A stretch of 64,000 nucleotides of DNA from Streptococcus sanguinis SK49. Its GTDB lineage: Bacteria; Bacillota; Bacilli; Lactobacillales; Streptococcaceae. The DNA is taken from the NCBI RefSeq assembly GCF_000212815.1, contig NZ_GL890986.1:248001-312000 (forward strand), given 5' to 3'. A model generated the notes under the pieces. It searched no databases. It was not told the DNA's origin and worked only from the letters and a program-made list of their open reading frames with translations. A program made the position numbers and the translations under genes. Positions 9,985 to 20,336 of the stretch are shown one piece after another (position 1 is the first letter of the stretch; the number at the start of each line of letters is the position of its first letter).

Positions 9985-10005
9985 TAATTTGATATTCAAA
10001 TTATA
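9985..10005 (-). promoter_or_regulatory. FabT-like palindrome at the fabM promoter
   Basis: TAATTTGATATTCAAATTA (9985-10003) is a fully symmetrical 19-mer of FabT type. It overlaps a minus-strand TATAAT -10 (10000-10005) that would drive fabM. The -35 region is poor. The site lies in the divergent gap with aspartokinase but about 125 bases from that promoter, so fabM is the likely target. Confidence 0.65.
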
Positions 10006-10127
10006 AACAACTTATATTTTATCATAAAATATAAAAGAAAGGAAATAAAAAATGGGAAAAATTAGATGGTCTTCAAATTTAAAGTGTAAAAGCAATATTA
10101 TGGATAAAAATAGTATAAAAACAGTGT

Positions 10128-10175
10128 TTGAATAATTTTCAGAATTTTGTTATAATTTTTAAAATAAGATAGGAG
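10128..10175 (+). promoter_or_regulatory. Aspartokinase promoter, CodY-like box and ribosome site
   Basis: A TTGAAT -35 (10128-10133), 17-base spacer and extended TGT-TATAAT -10 (10151-10156) lead to the aspartokinase start; AGGAG at 10171-10175 is the ribosome site. The spacer holds AATTTTCAGAATTTT (10134-10148), a 13/15 match to the CodY consensus AATTTTCWGAAAATT, in a position where binding would block polymerase. CodY control is inferred. Confidence 0.75.
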
Positions 10176-10180
10176 AATCT

Positions 10181-11542
10181 ATGAAAGTTGTAAAATTTGG
10201 CGGAAGTTCACTGGCTTCTGCGACTCAATTAGAAAAAGTTTTGAATATTGTCAAATCTGATCCTGAACGTCGATTTGTTGTAGTATCAGCGCCAGGAAAA
10301 CGCCACGATAACGATATCAAAGTAACCGATGCTCTGATTAAATACTACCGAGAGTACATAGCAGGAAATGATGTCACACCAAATCAACAGTGGATTATCA
10401 ATCGCTATGCAGATATGGTGGCAGAACTAGGTTTGAAACCAAAAGTTCTGGAGAAAATTTCCAAAAGCATCACAAGCCTTGCAACTTTACCAATTGAAGA
10501 TAATGCATTTCTTTATGATACTTTTCTTGCAGCAGGAGAAAACAACAACGCCAAATTAATTGCAGCTTATTTCAGTCAAAATGGCGTTCCAGCTAGCTAC
10601 GTACATCCAAGAGAAGCGGGACTCGTCGTTTCCAGTGAACCTGGCAATGCAAGAATTCTTCCTTTCAGCTATGATAAGATTGAAGAGCTCAACAATTCTG
10701 ATGAAGTTCTAGTTATTCCTGGTTTCTTTGGTGTAACTCAAGATGGCCAAATCTGTACTTTCTCTCGCGGGGGGTCTGATATTACGGGCTCTATCATTGC
10801 TGCGGGTGTCAAAGCAGACATTTATGAAAACTTTACTGATGTTGATGGCATCTTTGCTGCCCATCCCGGCATTGTCCACAAACCACATTCCATTCCTGAG
10901 CTAACCTATCGGGAAATGCGTGAATTGGCCTACGCTGGCTTTACAGTTCTCCATGATGAAGCTCTGCTTCCAGCTTACCGCGGCAAAATCCCGCTGGTTA
11001 TTAAAAATACCAACAATCCAGAACATCCAGGTACTCAAATTGTCCATAAACACAGCAAGGACCATCTACCAGTCGTTGGAATTGCTGGAGATGCAGGCTT
11101 TGTCAGCATTAACATGTCTAAGTACCTGATGAACAGAGAAATTGGCTTTGGTAGACGCGTCCTTCAAATTCTCGAAGACCTGAATATTGGTTGGGAGCAC
11201 ATGCCTACAGGAATTGATGACCTTTCCATTATCTTGCGCGAGCGCGAATTAACTCCTATCAAAGAGGAAGAAATCCTTCGCCAGCTTATCCAAAAAGCAG
11301 AGGTTGATCATGCAGAAATTGAACACGACCTTTCCATTATCATGATTGTTGGCGAAAAAATGAAAAGTCATATTGGTGTAACAGCCACTGCAACCAAAGC
11401 TCTTTCAGAAAATAACATCAACATTCAAATGATATCCCAAGGCTCAAGCGAAGTATCCATCATGTTTGTTGTTGAAAAAAATCAAGAAAAAGCTGCCATT
11501 CGTGCACTTTACAGTGCATTTTTCGAAGAAAAATCTCAATGA
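10181..11542 (+). CDS. lysC: Aspartokinase
   Basis: Aspartokinase phosphorylates L-aspartate, the first step toward lysine/diaminopimelate, threonine and methionine. The 453-residue protein has the N-terminal amino acid kinase domain (KFGGSSLAS from residue 5, SRGGSDITGS near residue 204) and a C-terminal region with ACT domains (IGVTATATKALSENNINI near residue 405) for feedback control. It is the only plus-strand gene between fabM and dacA and appears to be monocistronic, with its own promoter and terminator. The aspartokinase-fabM neighbourhood is conserved in streptococci. Confidence 0.95.
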   Translation: MKVVKFGGSSLASATQLEKVLNIVKSDPERRFVVVSAPGKRHDNDIKVTDALIKYYREYIAGNDVTPNQQWIINRYADMVAELGLKPKVLEKISKSITSLATLPIEDNAFLYDTFLAAGENNNAKLIAAYFSQNGVPASYVHPREAGLVVSSEPGNARILPFSYDKIEELNNSDEVLVIPGFFGVTQDGQICTFSRGGSDITGSIIAAGVKADIYENFTDVDGIFAAHPGIVHKPHSIPELTYREMRELAYAGFTVLHDEALLPAYRGKIPLVIKNTNNPEHPGTQIVHKHSKDHLPVVGIAGDAGFVSINMSKYLMNREIGFGRRVLQILEDLNIGWEHMPTGIDDLSIILRERELTPIKEEEILRQLIQKAEVDHAEIEHDLSIIMIVGEKMKSHIGVTATATKALSENNINIQMISQGSSEVSIMFVVEKNQEKAAIRALYSAFFEEKSQ

Positions 11543-11587
11543 TCCCATTCGAATAATACAAGTATATTTAACCTTAATCAATAAAAA

Positions 11588-11611
11588 AGAAAAGCCTAAA
11601 GAGGCTTTTCT
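11588..11611. terminator. Bidirectional terminator between aspartokinase and amiF
   Basis: A 9-bp perfect stem (AGAAAAGCC / GGCTTTTCT) with a six-base loop is followed by T-rich sequence on the plus strand and flanked by an A-run giving T's on the minus strand. It closes both convergent transcripts; its distal arm ends four bases before the amiF stop codon. Confidence 0.85.
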
Positions 11612-11614
11612 TTC

Positions 11615-12541
11615 TTATTGTTTTGCTTTCTTATACTTTTCGAGTTCAGCTTTATTAGCCCAGACATAGTGTCCTGGACGAATCTCTGCCATTTCTGGTT
11701 TATCAACTGAATAATCGTGCTGTTCAGGATCATAGACCTTCAACACTTTTTTACGCTCCAAGATTGGGTCTGGAATTGGAACAGCTGAGAGCAGGGATTG
11801 TGTATAAGGATGGACAGGATGGTTGAACAATTCCTCTGTCTCTGCCACTTCTACAATGACACCTTTGTAAATCACGGCGATACGATCAGAAATAAAACGA
11901 ACTACCGAAAGGTCATGGGCAATAAACAGGTAGGTCAAGCCAAGCTCTTTTTGAAATTTTTTCAAAAGATTCAAAACCTGAGCCCGAACAGATACGTCCA
12001 AGGCAGAAATCGGCTCATCTGCAATTACGAAGTCTGGTTGCATGACCAAAGCACGAGCAATCCCGATCCGTTGACGCTGTCCACCAGAGAATTCGTGAGG
12101 ATAGCGAGTTAAATGCTCAGCCAACAAGCCAACTTCATTGATGATATCTTTGACTTTTCTTTGACGGTCTTCTTCACTATCAAACAAATGGTAATTATAG
12201 AGACCCTCAGATATGATATAGTCAACCGTTGCACGTTCATTCAGACTGGCAGCTGGGTCTTGGAAAATCATCTGAATCTTGCGAATCAAGTCCGCTTCTT
12301 CTGCTTTTGACTTTTTACCATTAATCTTTTTGCCTTCATAGAAGATATCTCCTGCACTGGTATCATTAAGACCGATAATAGCTCGACCAATAGTAGTCTT
12401 ACCAGAGCCTGATTCTCCTACAAGAGAGAAAGTTTCTCCCTTGTTGATGAAGAAATTTGCATTTTTAACTGCTACAAATTTCTTACTTCCTTCACCGAAG
12501 GAAATTTCTAAATCTTTAATTTCAACTAATTTTTCAGTCAT
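11615..12541 (-). CDS. amiF: Oligopeptide ABC transporter ATP-binding protein AmiF
   Basis: AmiF is one of two ATPases that power the Ami/Opp oligopeptide importer. The 308-residue protein has Walker [10 protein letters not shown] near residue 40, the signature [14 protein letters not shown], Walker [14 protein letters not shown], and the C-terminal oligopeptide/dipeptide extension ([16 protein letters not shown]). It starts 10 bases after the amiE stop and is the last gene of amiACDEF. Imported peptides serve nutrition and intracellular peptide signalling in streptococci. Confidence 0.96.
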   Translation of the reverse strand: MTEKLVEIKDLEISFGEGSKKFVAVKNANFFINKGETFSLVGESGSGKTTIGRAIIGLNDTSAGDIFYEGKKINGKKSKAEEADLIRKIQMIFQDPAASLNERATVDYIISEGLYNYHLFDSEEDRQRKVKDIINEVGLLAEHLTRYPHEFSGGQRQRIGIARALVMQPDFVIADEPISALDVSVRAQVLNLLKKFQKELGLTYLFIAHDLSVVRFISDRIAVIYKGVIVEVAETEELFNHPVHPYTQSLLSAVPIPDPILERKKVLKVYDPEQHDYSVDKPEMAEIRPGHYVWANKAELEKYKKAKQ

Positions 12542-12551
12542 TTCCTTCCTC

Positions 12552-13619
12552 CTAAGCTTCTAATTGATTGAAGCCCATTTTTGAACGAATTTTTTCATGT
12601 AGGTTTTCGATAATCTCTGGTTTATCAACCTTAGGCGCATCTTCGTGCAGGAGCCAAGTCTTTGCCCAATGAGTATCTGAGACCTTGAAAGCCGGTGCTT
12701 CTTCTTCAAAGTCAATAGACATGGCATAGTCAGAACGCAAAGCAAAGGCATCCCCTTTGATTGGTGAATAAAGTGACGGCGGAGTTCCAGGAATCGAGTA
12801 AAGCGCACCATTCGCATCTGCCAACTGAGGCAAGCTGGATAGCAAACTCCATGTATAAGGATGTTTTGGCTCGTAGAAGATTTCTTCAACTGTACCGTAT
12901 TCTACAATTTCACCGGCATACATAACCGCAACCTTATCTGCAATACTAGCCACAACACCAAGGTCGTGCGTAATAAAGATGGTTGTGAAATGATATTCTT
13001 GCTGCAAGGATTTGAGCAAATCAATAATCTGCGCTTGAATCGTTACATCAAGGGCTGTTGTCGGCTCATCACAGATAAGAATATCAGGACGGCAAGCCAA
13101 GGCAATAGCAATAACAATCCGCTGACGCATACCACCTGAATATTGGAAAGGATATTCTTCGAAACGTTTTTCCGCATCTGGAATTCCGACCTTACTCATA
13201 TAATCGATGGCCATTTTCTTAGCTTCTTTAGCTGATTTTCCTTGGTGCTTGATAATGACTTCTGTAATCTGGCTTCCAATCGTATTAATGGGATCCAAGC
13301 TCGTCATCGGATCTTGGAAGATAGTCGCAATTTTTGCACCGCGAATCGGCTCCCAATCCTTATTACTACGAAGAGTTGTCAAATCTTTGCCACGGTAGTC
13401 AATGGTTCCTTGAGCTACACGGCCATTTTCTTCTAGCATTCCAGTAAAGGTCTTGGTCAATACAGACTTACCTGAACCAGATTCACCAACAATAGCCAGT
13501 ACTTCACCTTCAATCAAGTCCAGAGAGACTCCGCGAATGGCTGTTAAAACTCGGTCGCGAACATCAAATTCCACGACAATATCGCGAGCAGTCAATATTA
13601 CATTTTCATTCTTTGTCAT
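12552..13619 (-). CDS. amiE: Oligopeptide ABC transporter ATP-binding protein AmiE
   Basis: AmiE is the partner ATPase of AmiF. It is 355 residues with Walker [11 protein letters not shown]-loop [11 protein letters not shown], signature [14 protein letters not shown], Walker [14 protein letters not shown] and the oligopeptide transporter C-terminal region ([14 protein letters not shown]). The C-terminal tail beyond residue 300 is typical of AmiE/OppD. It lies between amiD and amiF with short gaps in one transcription unit. Confidence 0.96.
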   Translation of the reverse strand: MTKNENVILTARDIVVEFDVRDRVLTAIRGVSLDLIEGEVLAIVGESGSGKSVLTKTFTGMLEENGRVAQGTIDYRGKDLTTLRSNKDWEPIRGAKIATIFQDPMTSLDPINTIGSQITEVIIKHQGKSAKEAKKMAIDYMSKVGIPDAEKRFEEYPFQYSGGMRQRIVIAIALACRPDILICDEPTTALDVTIQAQIIDLLKSLQQEYHFTTIFITHDLGVVASIADKVAVMYAGEIVEYGTVEEIFYEPKHPYTWSLLSSLPQLADANGALYSIPGTPPSLYSPIKGDAFALRSDYAMSIDFEEEAPAFKVSDTHWAKTWLLHEDAPKVDKPEIIENLHEKIRSKMGFNQLEA

Positions 13620-13627
13620 ATTTACTC

Positions 13628-14554
13628 CTATCTATGTGTACGTGGATCGCTGGCGTCAGCTAAGTTTTGACCAACTACGAAGAAGGTAAGGGATACCAAA
13701 ATCAGAGTTGTAAGTGGAATCCAAAAGAGGTAGGCATTCGTCGTCACGTTTTGTGAATAATCTGAAATCAAGCGTCCCAAACTTGGCACTGTTACAGGAA
13801 GCCCTAATCCAAAGAAGGACAGAAAGGCTTCGTAAGAGATGAAGCTTGGCAACATCTGTGAAGTGGTGGTCACAATAACAGATACCAACTGAGGCATAAT
13901 GTTCTTCGTAACAATCTTGAGGGTCGGTGTACCAAGAGTACGAGAGGCAAGGTTGTATTCCAAATCTCGATAGCGCATAATCTGCACACGGATAGTGTAA
14001 GCAATACCAACCCAACCAGTAATCGTCATGGCAAAAATAAGATTCCAGAAACCAGCACCGATAGAGTAGGTCAAGACAATGACAATCAAGAGGGCTGGGA
14101 TATTTGAAATGATATTGTAGATTTCCATCATGACACGGTCAACTGTTTTGGAAATTCCCCAGATGCCGCCAATGATAACTCCGATAGCCAGATTAATAAC
14201 CGTCGCAATAATCGAAATAAGAATAGAGTTACGAGCACCAAACCAAACACCATCAAAGAGAGACTTACCATTACTATCCGTTCCAAACCAGTACTGACCA
14301 CTCGGCTTGATGTAACGCATGCTAAAGTCGTTTACCTTGCTCACGTCATTAAAGTCGAAGTTTGAAAACATAGGATAAATGAAGCTCATGAGAATAATGG
14401 CAATCAGAATCCCCAGCATGGTAATAGTTGATTTCTTTTTCAGAAATTGACGCATGACTGATTTCCAGTAAGAATAGGCTGGAGCATCAATCGTTTCAGA
14501 GGCAAAATCGTCACGTTTGACAAATTGGAATTTGCTTTTATCAATTGTAGCCAT
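13628..14554 (-). CDS. amiD: Oligopeptide ABC transporter permease AmiD
   Basis: AmiD is one half of the membrane pore for oligopeptides. The 308-residue protein has a cytoplasmic N-terminus, a first membrane helix near residues 40-60 ([20 protein letters not shown]), a periplasm-facing loop and five more predicted segments, with the permease EAA-type loop around residues 195-215. The start overlaps the amiC stop in a TAATG arrangement, so the two permeases are translationally coupled and made in equal amounts. Confidence 0.95.
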   Translation of the reverse strand: MATIDKSKFQFVKRDDFASETIDAPAYSYWKSVMRQFLKKKSTITMLGILIAIILMSFIYPMFSNFDFNDVSKVNDFSMRYIKPSGQYWFGTDSNGKSLFDGVWFGARNSILISIIATVINLAIGVIIGGIWGISKTVDRVMMEIYNIISNIPALLIVIVLTYSIGAGFWNLIFAMTITGWVGIAYTIRVQIMRYRDLEYNLASRTLGTPTLKIVTKNIMPQLVSVIVTTTSQMLPSFISYEAFLSFFGLGLPVTVPSLGRLISDYSQNVTTNAYLFWIPLTTLILVSLTFFVVGQNLADASDPRTHR

Positions 14555-16050
14555 TATTTACCTCCTTTTGATGTTAACTTAATACGTGGGTCCAGTACGG
14601 TCATCAGAATGTCACCCAGCAAGAGAGCAAAGATAGACAGACATGTGAAGATGAATACAAGACCAACAACCATAGAGTTATTGGATGCCTTAACAGAATC
14701 AATCAGCATCTTACCCATACCAGGGAAAGCAAAGACAGTTTCTGTCAGAGTCGCACCTGCAATAACACCAACGATAGAAGCTGGGATACTAGATACCAGC
14801 GGCACCATAGCGTTTTTAAAGATGTGCTTGTTAGAAATTTCTTTTTCAGAGAGTCCCTTAGCACGCGCAAAGCGGACAAAGTCCTGAGACTGCAAGTCAA
14901 TCATATACCGGCGAATCCAAACAGCTGTCCAAGGAGCACTCAAAAGCCCTAGAATAACAGCTGGAAGGACATAAGAACGCCAATCTCCCGCTCCCAAGAT
15001 TGGGAAGGAGTCTGGAAGACCAACAGCAGACCCCGCCAAACGAACGATGTAGACCAAGGCGATGGTTGGCAGTGACATCATAAAGGTCAAACCCGCTGTA
15101 GAAATGCTATCAAACCATGTATTCTTGAGTCGAGCCATGTAGGATCCGAGTGGAATAGCAATCAGATAAGACAGAGCCACACCAATTAAACCAATAATGG
15201 CTGAGCTGGTAATCATGGACGGATTTTGATAGTTGCTTTGAGTCGCTGTATAGGCATCTCCCTTACCAAACTTAGCAATGTCCTGTGAATCGGCTTTGCT
15301 TGGCGTCTTATAGGTACGAGAGTAAATGTTAACAGACGATGTCTTTTTGCCTGTTGGGAATTGAACTTCAGAAGACTTAGTTTGTCCTTGCCCTTGTGTA
15401 ATAACCTGCAGTACAGGGATATTAGCATAGGTTGGATAAGAATTCCCTAAATTAAAGGTAATAAAGTTCTGATGAACAAATGGGAACTGACCATTAAAGT
15501 AAAGCAAATACTTATGCTTGGTACCTGAACCTACAAGAGACCAGCCGACAGAAGGATCATTTTCAAACCGGATATAACGCTCTAGGTTTGGATTTTCCTC
15601 ATCTTGGATAACATTTGGATGGTCAATTTGAATCAAATTAGCATAGAACTCGAAGACACGTTCATACACAGGTACTTCACGCACAGCGTAGAATTCTCCG
15701 CTCAGTGGGAATTTCTTCAATTTCCAACCATTACCAAGTTTATCAACATACTTCTGATAAATCTTCTCGTTTGCTTCAGTAGCTTCTGTGGTAACAGAAG
15801 AATCTTCCTTGCTGGCCTTCTCCTGCAGTTCCTTGGTATCATAATAGTCAATGTAACCCATCCGCTCAAAGATGGTGTTTTCGTAGTTAGTCTTTTTATC
15901 TTTATTCGTCGCTATTTTATTATAGTTGGGATCCTGCTTGAAAATCAACCTTCTTGGCACCATAGTATAGATAATGGCATAAGTCAGGGTCGTCACCAAG
16001 AAAATCGACACAATTGAGCGTAAGATACGCATAAAAATATATTTTTTCAT
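14554..16050 (-). CDS. amiC: Oligopeptide ABC transporter permease AmiC
   Basis: AmiC is the other permease subunit. At 498 residues it is long for an OppB-type protein because of a large extracytoplasmic insert between the first membrane helix (residues 10-30) and the second (about 280-300), which is a known feature of streptococcal AmiC. The C-terminal part carries five membrane segments and the conserved cytoplasmic loop ([15 protein letters not shown]). It follows amiA after a 64-base gap containing a strong hairpin, probably reducing permease expression relative to binding protein. Confidence 0.95.
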   Translation of the reverse strand: MKKYIFMRILRSIVSIFLVTTLTYAIIYTMVPRRLIFKQDPNYNKIATNKDKKTNYENTIFERMGYIDYYDTKELQEKASKEDSSVTTEATEANEKIYQKYVDKLGNGWKLKKFPLSGEFYAVREVPVYERVFEFYANLIQIDHPNVIQDEENPNLERYIRFENDPSVGWSLVGSGTKHKYLLYFNGQFPFVHQNFITFNLGNSYPTYANIPVLQVITQGQGQTKSSEVQFPTGKKTSSVNIYSRTYKTPSKADSQDIAKFGKGDAYTATQSNYQNPSMITSSAIIGLIGVALSYLIAIPLGSYMARLKNTWFDSISTAGLTFMMSLPTIALVYIVRLAGSAVGLPDSFPILGAGDWRSYVLPAVILGLLSAPWTAVWIRRYMIDLQSQDFVRFARAKGLSEKEISNKHIFKNAMVPLVSSIPASIVGVIAGATLTETVFAFPGMGKMLIDSVKASNNSMVVGLVFIFTCLSIFALLLGDILMTVLDPRIKLTSKGGK

Positions 16051-16074
16051 TTATCGTTTCCTTTAAATTCCAAA

Positions 16075-16104
16075 AGAACTTTCTCCTCTATTAGAGAAAG
16101 TTCT
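16075..16104 (-). terminator. Intercistronic hairpin between amiA and amiC (partial terminator)
   Basis: An 11-bp perfect inverted repeat (AGAACTTTCTC / GAGAAAGTTCT, loop eight bases) lies between amiA and amiC. On the minus strand only four T's follow, so termination is likely partial, or the hairpin protects the amiA message 3' end. Either would give more binding lipoprotein than permease. Confidence 0.65.
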
Positions 16105-16114
16105 CTTAGCAAGC

Positions 16115-18100
16115 TTATTTCACGTGGTCTGCTAATTCTTCTTGAGCTTTTTTATTAGATTCCGCACGTTCTTTATTCCATTTTTCCTGAGCACTATTAT
16201 AATCTTTTGTCGTTACAGGCTCATCCTGCAATTTCATATACTTATAACTTGCTGCTTCACGCGCCTTAGCACCAGACCAAGCAAACGGTGCTGAGAAAGG
16301 TACTACCTTAGTCAAGGTTGGACGACCTGTTCTAGAAGTTACCGGAATCAACAAAGCACTATCAGTCAGCCAAGCCTGAGCAGCCGCATATTTTTCATAA
16401 CGCTTGTTCAAATCTTGCTTTTCTGCACCAGCTTCGTCAACCAGCTTGGTATATTCATCCAAACCAACTTGTTTCGCTGCGGCATTATCTGTGCCATCAA
16501 ATCCTAAGAAGGTCTTGGTATTTTCACCACCAGGTTTGATGATATCAAGATAAGTAGATGGATCTTGATAGTCCGGAGTCCAGCCGACATTGTCTGAAAT
16601 ATCCCAGTCTTCTTCAGCAGCAGAAGGAGCAAACAAGGTAATGTTAGTCACTTCATCCTTAGACAATTGGTGAACATCAATCACAACATTATCTGTTCCC
16701 AAAGTCTTTTCAATAGACTGCTTGAGGGATTGAACACGTTGTACTTTAGAAGTAGCTGTTTGATCAACCGGAATGTCCAGATGGATTGGAAATTCTACGC
16801 CATCGGCTTTCAAAGCTTCTTTTGCTTTAGCAAATTCAGCCTTTGCTTTGTTCTCGTTATAGAGACCATCTTGACCATCTGAGAAGTCAACATCTTTCCA
16901 TTCGTCACCATAAGTTACTACTTTTTCCTTAACTAAGTCACCGAAGGACTTGTCACCAGCCTGCACAAATGTAGGTGGGATGTAAAGGTTACGAAGAAGT
17001 TTGTCTGCCCCGTCCTTACCATTAATCTGAGATGCATAGGACTCACGATTGAAAGCAAAGGTCAAAGCCTGACGGAAGTCTTTGTTAAGCAAGGCTTTCT
17101 TAGTTGAAGTCTTTTGAGCTTCTGATGTCTTAGCCGTATGATTATAAGACTGGCGATCAATGTTAGTACCTACTAAGAAAGTTGAGGCATCTTGAGGTGT
17201 ATAGACGATATTATCTTTAAAGTCTTTTTCAACCTTTTCATAAGTCGCACTAGTTGGGAAAAGTCTGGCTGTTGTCAATGCGCCTTGGCTGAACTGATCA
17301 GCTAGTTTCCCTTGATCTTGTCCATCATAGAAAGAGAGTTTCACTGCATCTACATGAACATTTTCTTTGTCCCAATAATTAGGATTCTTCTCAAATTGGA
17401 TTTCCGATTTTGAAGTCAATGATTTGAGCAAGAAAGGTCCGTTGTAAAGCAAGCTTGTTGGATCAGTTGCTTGAGCGAACTTATCTCCTTGGTTTTTCAA
17501 AAAGTCTTTGTTTACTGGGTAGAGAATTCCCATTGTAGTCTTAGAATTCCAGAAACTTTCTGGCTCATTAAGAGTATACTCAACGGTATGATCATCGACT
17601 GCTTTGATCCCTACTTCTGAGAAATCAATCTTCCCAGAAATATAGTCCTTAAGCCCTTTGACAGAATCCTGAACCAAGTAGATTGTTTCAGATTTATTGT
17701 CTGCCGCATACTTAAGACCTGTAACAAAGTCTTCTGCTGTAACATCTGCGTACTCTTCACCTTCGGAAGTATACCACTTAGCGTCTTTGCGAAGCTTATA
17801 AGTATAGGTTTTCCCATCTGGTGATACAGTCCATTTTTCTGCCATTGAAGGAACTAAGTTTCCATATTGGTCGTTTTCTAAAAGACCGTCAATGACATTG
17901 GCAGTCAAGTCTGTTGTAGCAGCCTTGCTTGAAGTGAGATAGTTCAAGTTTTCAGGATCTGTCTCGTAGATATAATTAAAGGTGTTAGAAGAGTCTGAGC
18001 TGCCTGACTTTGTGTTTGGCTTAGAGCCTGAGCAAGCTGCAAGAAAGCCAGCCGCAAGAAGAGTAACTCCTGCTAACGCAAGGACTTTGCTTTGTTTCAT
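16115..18100 (-). CDS. amiA: Oligopeptide-binding lipoprotein AmiA (first of three tandem copies)
   Basis: This extracellular lipoprotein captures oligopeptides and hands them to AmiCD. The 661-residue protein begins with a lipoprotein signal (MKQSKVLAL then LLAAGFLAAC), with Cys23 the expected lipidated residue. The remainder is a bacterial extracellular solute-binding family 5 domain with ESFWNSKTTMGILYP near residues 180-195. It heads amiACDEF and is followed upstream by two paralogues of almost equal length. I assign AmiA by position next to amiC; the three copies share many blocks and could have overlapping specificities. A CodY-like box sits at its promoter. Confidence 0.93.
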   Translation of the reverse strand: MKQSKVLALAGVTLLAAGFLAACSGSKPNTKSGSSDSSNTFNYIYETDPENLNYLTSSKAATTDLTANVIDGLLENDQYGNLVPSMAEKWTVSPDGKTYTYKLRKDAKWYTSEGEEYADVTAEDFVTGLKYAADNKSETIYLVQDSVKGLKDYISGKIDFSEVGIKAVDDHTVEYTLNEPESFWNSKTTMGILYPVNKDFLKNQGDKFAQATDPTSLLYNGPFLLKSLTSKSEIQFEKNPNYWDKENVHVDAVKLSFYDGQDQGKLADQFSQGALTTARLFPTSATYEKVEKDFKDNIVYTPQDASTFLVGTNIDRQSYNHTAKTSEAQKTSTKKALLNKDFRQALTFAFNRESYASQINGKDGADKLLRNLYIPPTFVQAGDKSFGDLVKEKVVTYGDEWKDVDFSDGQDGLYNENKAKAEFAKAKEALKADGVEFPIHLDIPVDQTATSKVQRVQSLKQSIEKTLGTDNVVIDVHQLSKDEVTNITLFAPSAAEEDWDISDNVGWTPDYQDPSTYLDIIKPGGENTKTFLGFDGTDNAAAKQVGLDEYTKLVDEAGAEKQDLNKRYEKYAAAQAWLTDSALLIPVTSRTGRPTLTKVVPFSAPFAWSGAKAREAASYKYMKLQDEPVTTKDYNSAQEKWNKERAESNKKAQEELADHVK

Positions 18101-18140
18101 ATGGGTTTCTCCATCTTTTAGATTTTTAGATTTAATTAAG

Positions 18141-18187
18141 ATTATAGCATAGATAGTACTAAAAGTAAAATAAATTTTCAGAATATT
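18141..18187 (-). promoter_or_regulatory. amiA promoter with CodY-like box
   Basis: On the minus strand an extended TGC-TATAAT -10 (18141-18146) and a TTTACT -35 17 bases further upstream precede amiA. Just upstream lies AATTTTCAGAATATT (18173-18187), a 14/15 match to the CodY consensus. CodY repression of ami genes is known in streptococci; here it is inferred from the box. Confidence 0.75.
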
Positions 18188-18296
18188 AAGTTAGCTCACT
18201 AACACCCTCATATGTTTATGTAATCAGGTTTCCCGCATGTCTGTCATCTAGGATTAGACAACCTTAGTCTCGCCTATTCCGCCTCTAAAATCATCA

Positions 18297-18326
18297 AAAA
18301 TCCCACTGTTGCTACAATGGGATTTT
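18297..18326 (-). terminator. Terminator after the second binding lipoprotein gene
   Basis: A 13-bp stem with one G-T pair (AAAATCCCACTGT / ACAATGGGATTTT) and a four-base loop ends just before the stop codon region of the 18333 gene on the minus strand and is followed by further T's. It separates the second binding-protein gene from amiA. Confidence 0.8.
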
Positions 18327-18332
18327 CTTGCT

Positions 18333-20303
18333 TTATTTGATATGTTCTGCGAGTTCTGCTTGAGCTTTTTTATTAGATTCTTCCTTTTCTTTAGCCCATT
18401 TTTCACGCGCTTTTTCATATTCTTTAGTCGTTATTGCTTTATCTTGGATTTCAACATATTTAAAGCTATATTCACCCTTGTTTCCAGTCCAAGCAAATGG
18501 TCCTGAGAATGGAACAACCTTACGGACACTTGGTGTTGCACCAGATGACCAAGCTGGCATCAACAGAGCACTGTCTGTCAGCCAAGCCTGAGCTGCAGCA
18601 TATTTTTCGTAACGTTTGTTAATATCCTCGTTTTCCGCAGCTGCGTCTTCCAAGAGCTTGTCATACTCTTCAAAGCCGGCCTCTTTAGCTGCTGCATTAT
18701 CTGTTCCAGGGTCAAAACCAAAGTAGCTGTCAACATTCTCACCAGTCTTAGAGCCAGTGATTTCCAGATAAGAAGATGGATCGTTATAATCTGGACTCCA
18801 GCCAAGATTATTATTCAAATCCCAGTCTTCTTGAGATGCCGAGGTCGCAAAGTAGGTGATGTTATTCAACTCATCATCTGTCATCTGCTGAATATCAATC
18901 ACCACATTGTCAGAGCCAAGATTAGCTTCGATAGACTGCTTCAGTGACTGAACACTCTTAACGCCATTGGTATCTGCTGAGCTGACCGGAATATCCAGAT
19001 GAATAGGGAATTCCACTCCTTCTGCCTGCAGCGCTTCTTTAGCTTTGGCAAATTCAGCCTTAGCTTTTTCTGGGTTATAAAGACCATCCTGAGCGTCGTC
19101 TAATTTAACTCCCTTCCACTCATCACCGTAGCTAGCCAGATTTTCTTCTACAATGCTGCCGAACTCTTTACCATTAGCTTGAACAAAAGTTGGCGGAACA
19201 AAGGTATTACGAAGCTGCTTGTCTGCTGCTTCTTCGCCATTGGTTTGGGCAGAATAGGCAGTCCGGTCAAAGGCAAAAAGCAAAGCCTGACGAAAATCTT
19301 TATTGAGCAGTGCTTTCTTAGTGGAAGATTTCTGTGCATCCGTTGTCTTAGAAGTATGCTCGTAAGACTGACGATCAATATTAGTTGTAACAAAGAAGGT
19401 TCCTGAGCCTTGAGGCGTGTAGACGATATTGTCGCCATACTGTTTCTTCACACTGGCAAAGTTTGAGCTGTTTGGGAAAAGACGAGCAATGGTGTAGTTG
19501 CCATCAGAAAAGCCACGCACCAGAGATTCTGTATCTTGACCATCATAGTAAGAGAATTTTACAGTATCAATTTTCACCTTTTCCTTATCCCAATAGTTAG
19601 GATTCTTCTCTAAGCTAATTTGAGATTTCGAGGTGATAGATTTCAAGATAAACGGACCGTTATAGAGAACACTGGTTGGATCTGTCCCCTGAGCAAATTT
19701 GTCACCCTTTGATTTCAGAAATTCTTCATTGATTGGGAAAAGAATCCCCATGGTTGTCTTAGAATTCCAGAAACTTTCTGGCTGATTCAAAGTATACTGA
19801 ACAGTAGAATCATCCACCGCCTTAACACCAACTTGGGAGAAGTCAGTTATTTTACCATTGACATAGTCGTCCAAGCCTTTAATGGATTTTTGAACGATAT
19901 AGAGACCATCAGACTTGCTGTCTGCGGCATGCTTCAGACTGGTCACAAAGTCCTTAGCAGTCACATCTGCATACTCTTCACCATCAGAAGTATACCATTT
20001 CACTCCCTCACGAAGCTTATAAGTATAGGTCAGACCATCTTTTGAAACGGTCCAATCTTCTGCTAGAGAAGGCACTAAGTTACCATACTTATCGCTTTCC
20101 AGCAAACCATCCACTACATTAGCCATAATCTCATTGGTTGCCCGCTTATTAGACACAGTGTAATCCAGCGTATCTGGATCTGCGGTATAAACATAGCTAT
20201 AGTTTTTCCCAGATGAATTGGAGCCACCAAACGAACAGGCAACCAAAATTCCTGCAGAGAGAATGACAAGCCCAGCAGCTGCAGCTAACTTAGATGTTTT
20301 CAT
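18333..20303 (-). CDS. Oligopeptide-binding lipoprotein, AmiA paralogue (second copy)
   Basis: A 656-residue family 5 solute-binding lipoprotein with signal MKTSKLAAAAGLVILSAG then ILVAC, lipidated at Cys23. It shares long blocks with AmiA, such as ESFWNSKTTMGILFP and EGVEFPIHLDIPV, and differs in others, so it is a paralogue of similar age rather than a fresh duplicate. It has its own promoter and terminator, hence is expressed independently and probably feeds peptides to the AmiCDEF pore, as AliA/AliB do in pneumococcus and the Hpp proteins in S. gordonii. The peptide it prefers cannot be told from sequence. Confidence 0.9.
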   Translation of the reverse strand: MKTSKLAAAAGLVILSAGILVACSFGGSNSSGKNYSYVYTADPDTLDYTVSNKRATNEIMANVVDGLLESDKYGNLVPSLAEDWTVSKDGLTYTYKLREGVKWYTSDGEEYADVTAKDFVTSLKHAADSKSDGLYIVQKSIKGLDDYVNGKITDFSQVGVKAVDDSTVQYTLNQPESFWNSKTTMGILFPINEEFLKSKGDKFAQGTDPTSVLYNGPFILKSITSKSQISLEKNPNYWDKEKVKIDTVKFSYYDGQDTESLVRGFSDGNYTIARLFPNSSNFASVKKQYGDNIVYTPQGSGTFFVTTNIDRQSYEHTSKTTDAQKSSTKKALLNKDFRQALLFAFDRTAYSAQTNGEEAADKQLRNTFVPPTFVQANGKEFGSIVEENLASYGDEWKGVKLDDAQDGLYNPEKAKAEFAKAKEALQAEGVEFPIHLDIPVSSADTNGVKSVQSLKQSIEANLGSDNVVIDIQQMTDDELNNITYFATSASQEDWDLNNNLGWSPDYNDPSSYLEITGSKTGENVDSYFGFDPGTDNAAAKEAGFEEYDKLLEDAAAENEDINKRYEKYAAAQAWLTDSALLMPAWSSGATPSVRKVVPFSGPFAWTGNKGEYSFKYVEIQDKAITTKEYEKAREKWAKEKEESNKKAQAELAEHIK

Positions 20304-20336
20304 AAACTTCCTCCAGTTTTCATTAAGATTACTTTC

